Below, in pieces: positions 33,484-45,719 of a DNA stretch of 64,000 nucleotides. The notes beneath the pieces were generated by a model. It had not been told where the DNA came from. It made no database searches and worked only from the letters and a program-made list of their open reading frames with translations. This DNA is from Gnetum montanum (Eukaryota; Streptophyta; Gnetopsida; Gnetales; Gnetaceae), in the NCBI GenBank assembly GCA_015680685.1, contig MNCI01003413.1, positions 334,726-398,725 of the forward strand, read 5' to 3'. A program made the position numbers and the translations under genes. How positions within the stretch are numbered: position 1 is the stretch's first letter; each line of letters opens with the position of its first letter.

Positions 33484-34050
33484 TCATCTTAACATAGCAA
33501 TATGCTTGAAAATGACTAGATTTACACAAAAGAAACAATTTAAAATTCTAGGCTTTGATGTTTTACCAAAACTAGATTTATTTTCTTCTGTAGAATCTCT
33601 TAGACATCCATCTTTTTGCTTTTGGTCTTTGGATTTTTCTAAAGAGTTCTTACTCATTTGCTCAATCACATTGGTTAAGTTTTGAATCTCAACATTAAGG
33701 TCTATGTTTTCTCTCTTAAGATAAGAACATTCATCATTAAGAATTATAATTTTCATTTCCTTGACATGTAAAACATCTTTAATTTCAACACATAAGCTTT
33801 GGAAAGAAATAACTTCATAACAAAATAGCCAATACCTTTCTTCAAAGTAATTTTCATTATTTGACCTTTCCTTATTATCCATATTGTCATAAGTTTTATA
33901 AATATTACAGTTATAGTCTCTTCTACTCTTGTATGTAAATAAGGGAATGAGAGATTTACCTTTACAAATGTGATATAGGAATTGAATACAACAATTCATG
34001 AAGCATATTAGTCTCCTTATCCAAACGTGTTTGACATTGTCCTTGTTCAT
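33484..34050 (-). pseudogene. B gag, N-terminally truncated form, 188 codons open
   Basis: The frame starts at an ATG 26 bases after the primer site, as in A, and shares CCIQFLYH, KGKS and EVISFQSLCVEIKDV with it. The coiled-coil part SYLKRENIDLNVEIQNLTNV follows, then a Lys/Ser-rich stretch and CFFCVNLVIFKH, a decayed second zinc knuckle. There is no capsid-type domain and no first knuckle. Compared with Gag of G it corresponds only to the part after the first knuckle. Its good preservation despite the missing domains fits an old, shared short form. Confidence 0.72.
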
Positions 34051-34076
34051 GTTGCTTTATCAACGAGAGATAACCT

Positions 34077-34089
34077 CAATCCAATACCA
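34077..34089 (-). other. primer-binding site of B (initiator-Met type)
   Basis: The minus strand reads TGGTATTGGATTG two bases after the LTR end CCTCA. The first six bases match the initiator-Met site and the remainder has drifted. Confidence 0.78.
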
Positions 34090-34091
34090 CT

Positions 34092-35110
34092 TGAGGATTA
34101 AAAACTTAGAAGGGGGGATGAATAAGTTCTTCAAATTTTAAGTAACACCTATTACAAAAAACACAAGAATTATGTGGTTTCCAAACTTGGGTACTCCACA
34201 CTCAAAGACGAGATTCCTTGCAAACCTTCAAACTTTATTTCTTCCAAATGTGGTTTGAAGGGTACCACACCCTTTACAACCTTTGAGCTTTGCATGGAAG
34301 TGTTTTTTTCTGTTGTGAAACCACTCAACCCCACAAGGTATTGACAAGCTTAGAATGTGGTTTCAAGGACCCCACAACCTTTACAAATTGAGCTCTACTC
34401 TAGAGTGTTTTGATGCTGCACAAACACTCAATCTCGCAAGATCTTGACAAGCTCAATTACTATGCCTTCTTGCACGAAGTACATCAACCCTGTAGGGCTA
34501 CAAGAAAGAAAATAATTTACAAGGAGAGAGCATAACTCAATTTATAAATCCCTTGTACAATGAATTATAATTCCACAATAAATCTAATTAATCTAACAAA
34601 TGATGTGGCAATTCAAGTACACAAGTATAACCACATAAGATAGACAATGATTACTTTGATGTCAAAAATTCTTGCATATTTCCCTATAATTTGTGATCTT
34701 CTTATAGCCTCAGAGTTTCCAAAAACACCTTAGAATTCATGCAACAGCTATCTAATGGCTAGTATAGACATCTCCTTCGAGATTGTGATGTCTCTTCGAA
34801 ATTCACTTCAATTCTGGGAAGACATCTCCTTCTTGGATGGAATGTCTTTAAGGAGACATATCTTATTTTTTGGAGATTTCTTCTTTTGATAGACTTCCTC
34901 TTGGCCAAGGTCTTTTGTCTTTGAATACGTCTTCTCAACTTTTGAGCTCTAGTTCCTAAGGCTTTGTTCTATTGATTTAGCTTCCTCATAATCCTTGGAA
35001 CATCTTCATTTAACTTGTAGCCTTCATTGATATCCATTCTCTCACCTTTATCTATGAAGTGTCTTACTTTGATATTTCATTGTAGTTCTCTTCATGTTGA
35101 GTTTCAAGAA
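34092..35110 (-). repeat. 5' LTR of element B, outer end truncated
   Basis: It aligns with 9810-10833, including the doubled 104-bp block (from about 34248 and 34352), a TATA-like box at 34698-34709 and the AGACATCT-type array at 34750-34940. The final 100 or so bases, with the TGTTGACA start, are missing. Similarity fades between 35080 and 35125, so the right edge is approximate. Confidence 0.82.
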
Positions 35111-37669
35111 GGTGTGGGTGCTCATGACATTTGACAATGACCCATCCTCAAGAAGAAAATTTATCATTAGTTACTTGAGCTTAATCCTCTTGAGCTCAAG
35201 GAGTTACTATAGTGGATAGGCTTCTATGAATATAGTACCTAGCCTTTTACATGATACCAATATAAGGAAGAGTAATTCTACAAGAACCTTATTGCTAATG
35301 TTATCCTAAATTTCATTAATGGAGTTCTAGTGTCCATTTATGCATGTGTAATCTTAAGGGCTATAGGATTTCTAAATGAACTAGTAAATGATTGATGGCC
35401 ACAAATCCAAAAGACTAAGTACAAGTTAGATCGAAAGTCCTATTTGAGGTTTTTAATATGGAAAAAGTGGAGGTGAAGATGTTTAAACTTTTATTGGTAC
35501 AAAACACTATGTACAAAATCTTCACTCTAAACTTTCTATCCACCAAATGATCATTGGGTATCTCTACTCAAGGGGCAAATGTTGTGGCCATAATGAGGGA
35601 AAGTATGTCATCAATATGTCCTATGTTCTCTATAAGGCCTTGATCCAAAAGATTGAAAATGTGGCCAGAGATAGGAGGAAGGTCTATGCCTTTCCAAGGT
35701 CAACCTAAAAGCTTTATGAATTAATAAACATACTCAACCATTATGGAAAGATATCCCACAACAATAGGAATGGTAGATTGGGAGAACATAATGGTGGTTA
35801 CTCTAAGACGATGTTCTAAGGTCATTAAAGCTATACCTAACTCAGAGAATGACATGCCTTTAACAAAGGTATCTCATATCTGACCTTCAAACTAGCTTTG
35901 CTAGTGCAAAGAAAGAGGCTCAATAGTATCTTAAGCATCATAATGAACATAGGTATAATGTCCTACTAGATTCATTTCCCAACTTTCCAATTTTAACATT
36001 AGGCAAATCCAAGAGCCTCTTCTTGGTGGTAGTGCTTAGCTTATAACGCATATTTAAGATGAATAGAAGTCTATCATAATCCACGTTGAAGATTCACAAG
36101 ATCATGGTAGCAATTTATTGTAGATGATGAAATCCATTATGGATTGTGAGACAATAAGGATGGATCTTTTTAAGTTCCCTCTTCCATTATTGGATGATCC
36201 ACCCATGGCTTGTTTTGATGTCATTGTTTAGTTTAAATCTCATGTGCGTTTACAAAGTGTTTTCTCATCACATTGATCAAGGCTTAGCATGCATACAGGT
36301 TTAACAAGCCATTGAAGTCCTCTAAATACCCACTAATCAACCTAGGACTAGTTGTTGGGTGGAAAATGAGTAAAGAGTAGATCCAAGCCAGGTTACCATG
36401 GAGGAACATTAATAGTATAATAAGACTAAACTTATTAATGTACAGGTAGAATGTAAGAATGTTAATGCTAATAGAACATTTTATCTATAGGAGCTACAAA
36501 GAATCAAGGTTGTGGTACAATGGTTAGAGTAATAATCAAAACATCTTACACCATTAGTACTGACACCTTCCACAATCACAGTAGAGGTGTAGATTAAGTG
36601 CCTAGAGGCTAAACTATTACAAGTACACTAGGTTAGTGAAGAAGTCATGTTCATGAAAGATGACTTGGAGTGATAAACCAAAATGCTAGAGTATCAATCC
36701 TAGGAGTGGAAAGCATGAGTCAAGAAAAGAAAAAACATATACTTTTCTTTTTTCAGCAAGTACAAAGGTTAGAAGATGAATGTCAAATCATGGCTCAGTT
36801 TTGGGATAAGTACCTTCATACAAAGAAGGAGTGCTAGAACTTATGATTAGAATTGACAAAAAAAACTACTAAGGAAATTGATGAGCTTAGAAAGATCCAT
36901 TTAATCGAGTAGACAACCTAGGATGTTGAGATGTGTAGATTGCAAAAAACTTGTAGCTTTGCAAAATGAATGAGTTATTGGATAAATGTGTGTGATGAAG
37001 AAGAAATTTGATGCCTTGCATGTTAAAATTCAATAAATAACTAAAAGTGAACCAAAATTATAGGAAAACATGGACCTATTAGAAAACATGTACATCATTC
37101 ACCATGAAAGAATTATCACTATTCTTGAGAGAAGACTCAAGGAAACTAAAGAGAATGTGCAAGGGAAATGGAGGAGGTATCTTTATATGGTCCAAACTTC
37201 TACAAGTCAACCACACATGTAGCTAAAAGAAAATTTTCATCAAGCGATAGTCAAGTTGGATGTAGCCTAACATGGGCTCTTGTAGGAAAGGAGTCATGAG
37301 TAGTTCCAAATTAATGTTGAGGAACAACAACAAGCATTTCTGTAAGAGTAGAGATTGATGCATAAATAGAATTGACACCACCAAGTAAGGGTGACATACC
37401 TAGAATCACAAATTTGAATATTTCATGTGTTTGCACTTAGTTATTCAAACTTCTTCCTATACTAAGAAATCACATTTGAGGGCTTCTTCTCTCAACCACC
37501 ATCCCCTCACAAATCTTAATGAGGTGGCTTGTATTGTATTGTATTATAGTCATGGGCTATACATTTATTAAGCTATCTTTATCCATATTTATTATGTCAT
37601 GTGTCCAGTTCTAATTGTATATCTTTGGCATTAAAGCTATGGGACTAACTTAACTCAATAATGGAATAA
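35111..37669 (+). pseudogene. plus-strand ORF3-like remnant (possibly of element H)
   Basis: A decayed plus-strand frame runs through LLELNPLELKELL, FYKNLIANVILNFINGVLVS, ILRAIGFLNELVND and KLDRKSYLRFLIWKKW (35160-35480). A second stretch reads GKYVINMSYVLYKALIQKIE. This order of Phe-Tyr-x-Asn-Leu, Gly-Val, Gly-Phe/Leu and an Ile-rich helix recalls the domain seen in C ORF3. From about 36700 to 37200 the sequence is Lys/Glu/Gln-rich and coiled-coil-like (LEDECQIMAQFWDKYL). It ends 250 bases before an LTR that starts TGATGACTA. Assignment to H is inferred from strand, spacing and LTR type. Confidence 0.45.
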
Positions 37670-37870
37670 TGATGACTAATCTAATTAAGGTTTCTACCTC
37701 CTAGGTTTGCATCTTACTCCTCTGATTCACACTTGCATGGTTAGTGCATGATTTAGGCATTCCAAGATGTTTCTAGCTACATTTGAAGACCTTAGAAAGC
37801 TCTTAGCATGTTTCCTAGTGTCTTGACATTTATCTAGAAACTGTAGGCAAAGTGTGTAGGGGTAGGAGTG
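37670..37870 (+). repeat. H-type LTR, first of three pieces
   Basis: It begins TGATGACTAATC and aligns with 3310-3490 of the other H LTR. Element G is inserted after it. The LTR goes on at 44511-44751 and 51319-51701, each break explained by an insertion with a target duplication. Confidence 0.8.
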
Positions 37871-39003
37871 TGTTGAACTTTTGGTATGTCAAAATGTTAA
37901 AAGAAATGGAGAACAAGGTTGTTTGTGTGGTTGTCGTGTTTGTAGTTCAGGAACTTGGATTTGGATATAAGGAAAGCTCAAGAAAATCTATAAGAAAGTA
38001 AGTGGAAATTCAAAAAGCATGGATAAGGAATGAAGATTTCAAACTGCAAAGGAAACTCAAGAAAGACATCTCCAAGAAATAGTAGACGTCTTGACCGAAG
38101 TGATTGAAAATTAGTAAAGACGTCTCCTTAATGTCAAAGACATCTTGGCCAAATGGAAGGTTGCTCAGACAAAAATGTCTTTGAAAAATAGCAAATGTCT
38201 TTCTATTGAAAAATACATCTTCATGAAGATGTCTTTGCAAATACATCTTTCTAGTAGAGAAGACATCTCTCTCAAATGAAGGTCTGATGCAGAAAGACAT
38301 CTCAACCTTGAAGAAGGTGTCTCCAGTGACTATTAGATAGTTTTTGCATGCATTTTGAGGTGATTTTAGAAACATATTGACTATAAGAAGACTTCATTGC
38401 ATTGGAAAATGTGCAAGAATTGTATACTATCAAATTTCATTGTCAAGAAATCATTGGTATCATCATTCTCTTTTTATTACTTCTCATTGTACTATATTTT
38501 GTTTGTTATAATTGGTCAAGGTGAGCTGTACCTCAAAGTACAAGGATCAACAAACTTAGTTTCATTCATTCCTAGTAATTTTTTTTCTCTTTTGTTGCCC
38601 TATGAGGTTGATGTGCTTCTTGTGGGAAGTCATCTTGCTTGAACTTGTTGAGATCCTATGGGATTGAGTGTTGGTGTAGAACCACAACACTCCTAAGTAG
38701 AGCTCAAGTTGTGAAGGTTATGGGATCTTGGAAACCACATTCTAAGATTGTCAACACCTTTTGGGGTTGAGTGGATTTGTTGTGTCAAACCACTCTGGAG
38801 CAAAGATTAGAGTTTGTAAAGGGTATGGTATCCTTCAAACCACATTTTTAGATAACAAAGTATGGAGGTGTGCTAGCAAACTACCCTCTAAGTATGGATT
38901 ACCCATGTTGGGAAACCACGTTAGTTTTTTTGTTTGATTGTTTTCAAAGATTTTTTAATTTGAGAAACTTATTCATCCTCACTTCTAAGTTCAACAATCC
39001 TCA
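37871..39003 (+). repeat. 5' LTR of element G
   Basis: It runs from TGTTGAACTTTTGGTATG to AATCCTCA. A TATA-like ACTATAAGAAG lies at 38379-38390. Upstream (38050-38335) are about twelve AGACGTCT/AGACATCT-like words, at least two with the CpG intact. The doubled block of about 104 bp follows the TATA box (38657-38850). Confidence 0.92.
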
Positions 39004-39005
39004 AG

Positions 39006-39018
39006 TGGTATTGAAGCC
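39006..39018 (+). other. primer-binding site of G (initiator-Met type)
   Basis: TGGTATTGAAGCC starts two bases after the LTR end CTCA, with the same spacing as in A, B and F. Confidence 0.85.
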
Positions 39019-39055
39019 TAGTACTCTTCTTCATCACCAACTTCAAGAGTGAACA

Positions 39056-40870
39056 ATGAAGGAAACATCTTATACAAAGCCACCCACATTCGTTGGATTT
39101 CACTTTTCCTATTGGAAATTTAGGATACAAGGATTTTTTGAATCTATGAAGTCTAGAGTCCATCCTTTAAGGCTACACTCCATCTATCGACAACTCCACT
39201 AGAACCATCTAGCCTTTCAACAAATGAACACAAGAGAAGAAAGATAAGTTTATGTTTGACTCAAAAGTCAAAAAGTTTTTATATTGAACTTTGAATAAAT
39301 ATGATTTTAATATAGTAGTGGGTTGTAAAATGGCCAAAGAAATTTGGTAAACATTAGAAGCTACTTATGAAGAAACCTCTATTATCAAATAATCTGAATT
39401 GTTAATTTTGCAAAGCGAATATGATAAGCTTAAAATGAGATAAGGTGAGAAAATAAAAGATTACTTCTCTAGAGAAAATGATATTTTTGTAGCCATTAGA
39501 GGTACTAGTAAATATTTTCTTGAGAGTGAGGTCATCATTAAAATAATTAGAACACTTCATCCAGAGTTCAAACAAAAGGTTATGACCATGGAGGGAATCA
39601 TAGATTTTTCAACTTTAAAATTTGAAGAGCTTCAAAATGCTTTTATTTCTTATGAAATGAATTTCATAAACAAAGGAGCTATCCAAGAAAAACACATTGC
39701 TCTAAAGACTACCTCCAAGAAGAAGGATCCTAATGAGCATGATTAAGCTAGTGAAGATGAAATTGCCTTTCTCTTAAGGAAGCTACAATGATTAATAGCA
39801 AGAAGAAGCAAGGGGCCAAATCAGAAAAGATCCAATAGATTCAAAGGTAAATAAAGAGGTAAAATACTTTTAAATTTCAACATTGATTTCTATTCTATAG
39901 AATGTTGGTTTTGTGATGGAAGAGGCCATATGACCTCTAAATGTCCTAACAATAGCAGGTTGCAAAAAAAGGATAGATCCAATGACAAGGTAAAGAAGAC
40001 AAACTTCTATACAATTTGGGATGATGGGAAGCAAAGTGGGAAAGAAGTGGAGGATGATGTGAAAATTTCTCATCTCATTTGCATGATCCTCATTGATGAT
40101 AACATTGATTCATCAAATGATAATATTAATGATGAAGAGAGGTTTGATTTATTATGCAATGAGATTTTATCTTTTCAAAAAATTTGTAATAAGTTAAATG
40201 AAAGAGTCAAAAAGGATCAAGAAATCTCCTTATTAAATTTAACTATTTCAAACCTTACTAAGGGACTCTCAGACCTATGGGCTAAGAATGAAAAACTAAC
40301 CTTATCTTATGAATAGGCCAAAGTAGAAATTGCATATGTTAAGTTAGTAAATGAAAGATTGGTAAAGGGAAAGGAATCCCTTTGGATGGTTCTAGGAGAT
40401 AAAAGAAGTTTATGTGATAAGAGTGGACTAGGATGCTATATGCAAGACTAACCATCTTCAAAAAGCCTACTATAATCAAATGATCTTCCAAAGGACACTC
40501 CTACTACATCAAAATTAGAGGAAGCTCCTATCTATCAAAATGATCCTAAAAGGTTTGATCATCTAAATAATTTATACTATCATTGGAGGATTAGGTGCTA
40601 TTATTGTCATAAATTATGGCATAAACAATGGGATTGCAATCTTAAGTATTATCATGTGAATAATTGGTCATATCATAGGACTCAGTCTTATCAGAGTGCA
40701 CCAAGAAAGGACTTTTTGCAAGAGCATAGGAGAGATTGGACATCAACTCAAAAGAACAAAGGAATAAGGAAATAATGGAGAATTAAAAGGAATGAACAAG
40801 GTAAGTAGGAAAATCTCACTAAAAAATTCATAAGAGGAAGCCAAGTCTTGAACATTGAAGAAGTTTAGTT
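39056..40870 (+). pseudogene. G gag, full-length Sirevirus-type with two zinc knuckles
   Basis: It starts MKETSYTKPPTFVGFHFSYW at 39056, the usual opening of copia Gag. A capsid-type (UBN2-like) region follows (39300-39690; GTSKYFLESEVIIKIIRTLH, FEELQNAF). Zinc knuckle 1 (CWFCDGRGHMTSKC) is intact at 39903-39944. A coiled-coil, acidic part is open to 40316, then LGDKRSLCDKSGLGC, and knuckle 2 (CYYCHKLWHKQWDC) near 40590-40635. This order of knuckle, coiled coil, D-K-S-G-L-G and knuckle is typical of Sirevirus Gag as I know it. The protein would assemble particles and package RNA. Stops and shifts break it. Confidence 0.85.
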
Positions 40871-43373
40871 GAGAAGAGAAACCTTAAAAGAGGAAATTTC
40901 TTCTCTAGCTCTCTGAGTACCTTAGATTTTCAATAGAATAGTAGTTAAGTAGAGGTAAGTTTTTTTTTATGTGTAATCGTCTATTAAGACTATAGTCATT
41001 GGTAGCTTTTCACAAACCCCATCATGTTGAACCTATCTTCGAAAGATGTCTACTTGAAGACATATTTGCAAAGATGTCTACTTATAAAATAAGATCTCTA
41101 TATGATTTTTCTTACAGTGTGGAAAAGACATCTACTCCAAATGAAAGACGTTTATATGAAGACATCTACTCATGAAATAAGATCTCTATCTAATTTTTCT
41201 TACAATGTAGCAAAGACTTCTACTATAGATAAAATATGTCTACTATTATTTTCAAAACATGGAAAACACATCTACTGTGTATGAAAGGCATCTTCTCTAT
41301 TGTCCAAAGCCCTTGTCCGCTACTACTATTAAAGTCAAAACCCTTATTCTTTTTTCTTATTCTCCCAAATTGACCCCACAAAGAAGAGATTCTCATCCTT
41401 CATTACTTAATTGGAAAGGTAAAGGAATTTTTGAATAGAAAACTTGATGTAATTCATGTCAAGTTAAAAGGAGAAATCTTAGACATAAGAGCTAAGATTC
41501 AACAACTAACCTCTTTTAAAAATGATTGTAGAGATCTTCTAGGAGGAGAAACATATGAAAGTCAGCCTAGGTATGAAAATGAAGAAAAATTCTAACAAAA
41601 CGGTATAAGCTCAAGCACAAGCATAATTAGGTTTAGGGAAAAAAATTTTACAAATAACAATAGTTGAGAATGAAAAGAAATGAAGAATTAAAAATTTTCT
41701 CAAAGACACAAATGATCCAATAAGTGATCATGAAGAACATCATCAATTAGGATCATCATAAAAAAGATCTAATGTAAGTGAACCAAAAGGTAAGGAGGTA
41801 CTTCATGATAGAGGACCTCATCTCAAACTTCATTAGTCTTCTTACTCTCTATTACAAGCATGGTAAGTCAAGGTAAGTTTCTATGCCCTTGCTTGCTAAA
41901 CTTTATGAATTCTAAATTTTTTTTGACATATAAGGAATGTTTTCTCTTGATCAACTCTTATAAGATAATTTTTTAAATAATTTTTTGTAGTATTGTTTAT
42001 GTGCATATAAGCATTTTTTTCTGAAAGTTTGTAGTGTGGAATTTAAACTAAATTTATTGGGTACTTACTTTGGCTACATTCACAATGAACTATACATTGT
42101 TATATTTCTTTTGAATATTTAATATTTTAAAGTGGTTTCTTTGATAAAATTCATGAATCTTTTGAAGAATGTTTTTCAGAAGAAATATTAGTACTAATAG
42201 GAAAATCTAGTCTCCACACTTGATTTTAACATTGGTTTGTAGGGTTGGTACTTTGATGAGAAAAGATTAAGTTGAACCAAAAAGAGCTTTAGAATCTATA
42301 CTTTTGTAGGGAGAGGCTATACCTAATAATCAATTATCATTCAAGGAGGCACCAATATAGTAGAAAAACTTCATTTCAATGCTCCCTCATAGAGAAATGA
42401 GTAAAAGAGAGCTTTTTTCTGGTAATATTTTATGATTTTTTATAAAATAAGATCCTTATTGGTAAATGCTCATGAAATTTTTATGACCTAACTTGAGAGA
42501 TCTTTTGGTTCTATTTCTTTTTAATTACCTAAGATCCTTAGTGCATATTTATTGAGAAGTACTCACCTTTTATTATCTCAAGTACTCTATTTGGTACTTA
42601 AAATGGGGTTCCCAATTTCTTTTGCAAAAACCTGAAGTATATCTATAAAGATAGACTTTTTTGACAAGTAAATGTTTGGTTGTGGTTGCTCTTTTATATA
42701 GCTAGGGTGTTATAATGTGTTACTTTATTTGGTATCATGTTTTTACCTTCTTGTATTAAGAAGTTTACCATGTGTTAATATGTGGTGTTAGCTCCATTAC
42801 TAAGCATTTCTAAGAGGATATTTTTGGTACTATCAAATTATTTAGTTTTGTGCATGTATGTGCACAATGTAATTACCTTTTTATATATGTATGGTTGTAT
42901 ATTCTTATGGAAAAATCAAATTTTCTAAAAATCCTTGGGTTAAACCTTATCATATATTGTAATATGCATAGTTTCAATCTAGAGCTGCTATTTAATTGAT
43001 TGCTCAAAAGGCTCCTTGGTTTTGAGATAAGATATTCATTGAAAATCCTAGACCTATTGTGAATCATAGGGTGAATAGATAAAGGGTTATTCATGATATA
43101 AATGATTTTACTTTATTAACCCTATGGAATGTCTAAATGTTGAATAATTTTTGCATATGCTTGAACCAATAAACTTCGCTACAGATCCTTACATGAGGAG
43201 TGATTCACATGCAATGGTTTTATATATGTTTTTATTCTAAAATGATATATCATTAGTAAAAAATTTTGCACCCTTTTTGTTTCATGTCCAAAAAGGAGGA
43301 GAAGTTCTTACTAGCGATATTGTGATTATTATATTGAGATTATACTAACCCATTTTCTTAAATTTTGAACATT
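40871..43373 (+). other. G internal non-coding stretch
   Basis: No protease, integrase, reverse transcriptase or RNase H motif is readable on either strand. At 41040-41300 there is a second cluster of AGATGTCT/AGACATCT words, built in part from an 88-bp tandem duplication (41073-41160 and 41161-41245). The same kind of cluster follows gag in element F (56460-56600). The rest is AT-rich without clear structure. Confidence 0.75.
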
Positions 43374-43390
43374 ACCAAAAAGGAAAAGAT
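43374..43390 (+). other. polypurine tract of G
   Basis: CCAAAAAGGAAAAGAT immediately precedes the 3' LTR start CGTTGAAC (TGTTGAAC in the 5' copy). Confidence 0.83.
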
Positions 43391-44505
43391 CGTTGAACTT
43401 TTGGTATGTCAAAACTTAAGAAAAATTGAGAATAAGGTTGTTTGTGCAATTGTTGTGTTTGCAGTCCAAGAACTTGGATTTGGAAAAAAGGAGAGCTTAA
43501 TGACATCTATAAGAAAGCAAGAGGAAATTCAAAAATCATGGATAAGGAATGAATATTTCAAAGTGTAGATGAAACTCAAGAAAGACTTCTCCAAGAAATA
43601 GTACATGTCTTGGTTGAAGTGAAGGAAAATCAATAAAGACATCTTGGTTGAATGGAAGGTTGCTCAGATGAAGACATCTTTGAAAAATAGTAGACCTCTT
43701 TCTAGTGAAAAGGACATCTTCATGAAGACATCTTTGCAAAGACATCTTTCCAATAGAGAAGATGACTCTCTCAAATGAAGGTTTGATGCAGAAAGATGTC
43801 TTAGCCTTGACGAAGATGTCTCCAGTGAACATTAGATAGTCATTGCACAAATTTAGAGAAAATTTCAAAAACATATTAACTATAAAAAGACTTCATTTCA
43901 CTAGGAAATGTGCAAGCATTGTATACTATCAAGTGTCATTGTCAAGCAATCATTGTTATCATAATTCTCTTGTTATTACTCCTCATTATATTATATTTTG
44001 TCTTTTCTAATTGGTCAAAGTGAGTTATACCTCAAAGTACAAGGATTAACAAAATTAGTTGCATTTATTCCTTGTAATTGTTGTTATCTTTTTTTGCCTT
44101 ATGGGGTTGATGTGCTTCTTGTGGAAAGGCATCTTGCTTAAGCTTGTTGGAATCTTGTGGGATTGAGTGTTGGTGTAGTGCCACAACATTTCTGAGCAAA
44201 GCTCAAGTTGTAAAGAGTGTGAAATCCTAGAAACCACATTCTAAGCTTTTTGAGACCTTGTAGGGTTTAGTGGATTCATTGCATCAAATCACTCTGAAGT
44301 AGAGCTTAGAGCTTGTACAAGATTTGGTGTTCTTGAAATCACATTTTGAGTGAAAAAAGGTCTAGAGGTATGCTAGAGAACTAATCTCTAAGTGTGGACT
44401 ACCCAAGTTGGGAAACCATGTTAATTTTTGTGTGTGCTTTGTTTTAAAGAATTTTTAATTTAGGGAACATATTCATCCCTCCCCTTCTAAGTTCAATGAT
44501 CCTTA
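43391..44505 (+). repeat. 3' LTR of element G
   Basis: It aligns end to end with 37871-39003. It has the TATA-like ACTATAAAAAG at 43878-43889 and the palindrome array at 43580-43830, mostly decayed to CA/TG forms. The first base of the terminal TG has become C, and the end reads CCTTA. Confidence 0.92.
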
Positions 44506-44751
44506 GAGTACACTAACTACTGTGAATTAGTGCACCCCCTATATCAATGTATGGGTGTAAATTCACCCTCCTTGGTATCTTGGTTAATGTGGAATCTAGT
44601 GTTTGCGTAGTGAATAAAGTTTATGGTTTTCCCTTATTTTCCATTGATATCTTAAACATTAAAATTATAATAACATTATAAAACATTAAAACCATAAAAA
44701 TATTTATTTAATTCTCTTTTCTATAATGTGTGATGATTCACCCTTACCTAA
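44506..44751 (+). repeat. H-type LTR, second piece
   Basis: After the duplicated GAGTA it aligns with about 3490-3520 and 3880-4040 of the first H LTR (shared GTGAATAAAG and TATTTATTTAATTCTC). It lacks about 350 bases found there. It ends at CCTAA, the left target duplication of element I. Confidence 0.8.
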
Positions 44752-44907
44752 TGATGAGAAGCAAGGTAGCCCTACGCCCAACCATACGAATCACAAGCAT
44801 TCATGTGTAATCCGGTGAAATTCCGCAAACTATAATTACTAAGTGCACTAGAGATAAATAATGTGTGCATGTTTTTCATTTGTTTTCTTCCCAGTCCCAC
44901 TTGTGGC
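44752..44907 (-). repeat. 3' LTR of element I, truncated to about 156 bp
   Basis: It matches 50478-50633 from TGATGAG to CCCAGTCCCACTTGT. Integrase sequence then begins without any purine tract, so a deletion removed the rest of the LTR and the end of pol. Confidence 0.88.
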
Positions 44908-45719
44908 ACCTAGTTCCATTATTAGAAATTAATGCATGAGGTACACCAAACCTGTTTATGACATTTTGTTGTACAAACTGAGCAATGGTGGTGGATGTAT
45001 AGTCANCATTTTGTTGTACAAACTGAGCAATGGTGGTGGATGTATAGTCAGTGATGGCTACTGCTCTGCCCACTTGGTACAATAGTCAACTACAACTATT
45101 ATATATGTCTTTCCATTTGATAAAGGTGTAATGGAACCCATAAAGTCAATGCCCTAAATGTTGAATGGTTCAGGAGGTTGTATCCATTTTTATCATCCCT
45201 CCATTCATGTTGTCATTCCACCATTCCTCTAGCAATGATTATAAGCATAGATGAATTGATGTGCATCCTTGAAGATTGTTGGCCAATAATACCCTACCAT
45301 GAGATTTTTATGGCCATGCATCTCTCAGCATAATGGACCCCACAAGGACCTTCATGAGCATCCTGCAGAATGCGTAGTTAATCCATATCAAGGACATACC
45401 AATGTACTAGGCCACCAAGACAAACCTTGTAAAGGTTTTCATTAATCTCCATGAAATATTTGACCTAGTGAAGAAACTTTTGTTTCTTTCTAGTATCCAA
45501 CCCTTACGGAAATTCTTGCTTGAGCAGATAAGTGAGGATGGTGTCATACCATTTTAGTTCATTAGGCATTTATGCATTAATAGCATCTACAAGGAGAGAT
45601 TCATCAAGGAATTGATTAGATAAAGGGCTCTCTTTCTCCTTGTCATCCCATCTTAGTAATGATAAGTGATCCACAACCACATTTTCCACATCTTTACAAT
45701 CTACCATCATGAGATCAAA
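44908..45719 (-). pseudogene. I integrase remnant, C-terminus deleted
   Basis: The first catalytic Asp is in GIDFMGSITPL (about 45125-45155). The second reads Asn (HALISNNGTRCH, about 44920-44950), a GAT-to-AAT change. The region with the catalytic Glu is beyond the deletion. An exact 44-bp duplication around the N at 45006 repeats DYTSTTIAQFVQQN in the translation and looks like an assembly fault. Confidence 0.85.

Larger units (their letters stand above)
9810..35110 (-). mobile_element. Ty1/copia element B (Sirevirus-like), split by C and D
   Basis: Three minus-strand pieces (9810-12051, 23671-25258, 32733-35110) join into one copia element: 3' LTR, purine tract, RNase H, reverse transcriptase, integrase, pre-integrase/protease, short gag, primer site and 5' LTR. 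Net length is about 6.2 kb. The breaks are explained exactly by gypsy insertions C and D with duplicated ATTAG and CCAAG. Both outer LTR ends are cut: about 30 bp at the left, where A's LTR abuts, and about 100 bp at the right. Its own target duplication cannot be seen. Confidence 0.9.
37871..44505 (+). mobile_element. Ty1/copia element G (Sirevirus-like): gag without pol
   Basis: A 6.6-kb plus-strand element with two LTRs, an initiator-Met primer site, a purine tract and a target duplication GAGTG/GAGTA (37866-37870 and 44506-44510). It holds a full-length gag but 2.5 kb of non-coding sequence where protease, integrase and reverse transcriptase should be. It fits the class of terminal-repeat elements with a Gag domain only (TR-GAG). 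It sits within an H-type LTR. Confidence 0.9.

Noticed and set aside
38050-38335. Could the repeated AGACATCT words be a CRISPR-like array?
   Set aside because: Repeats are 8 bases, irregularly spaced and palindromic, in an LTR of a eukaryotic element.
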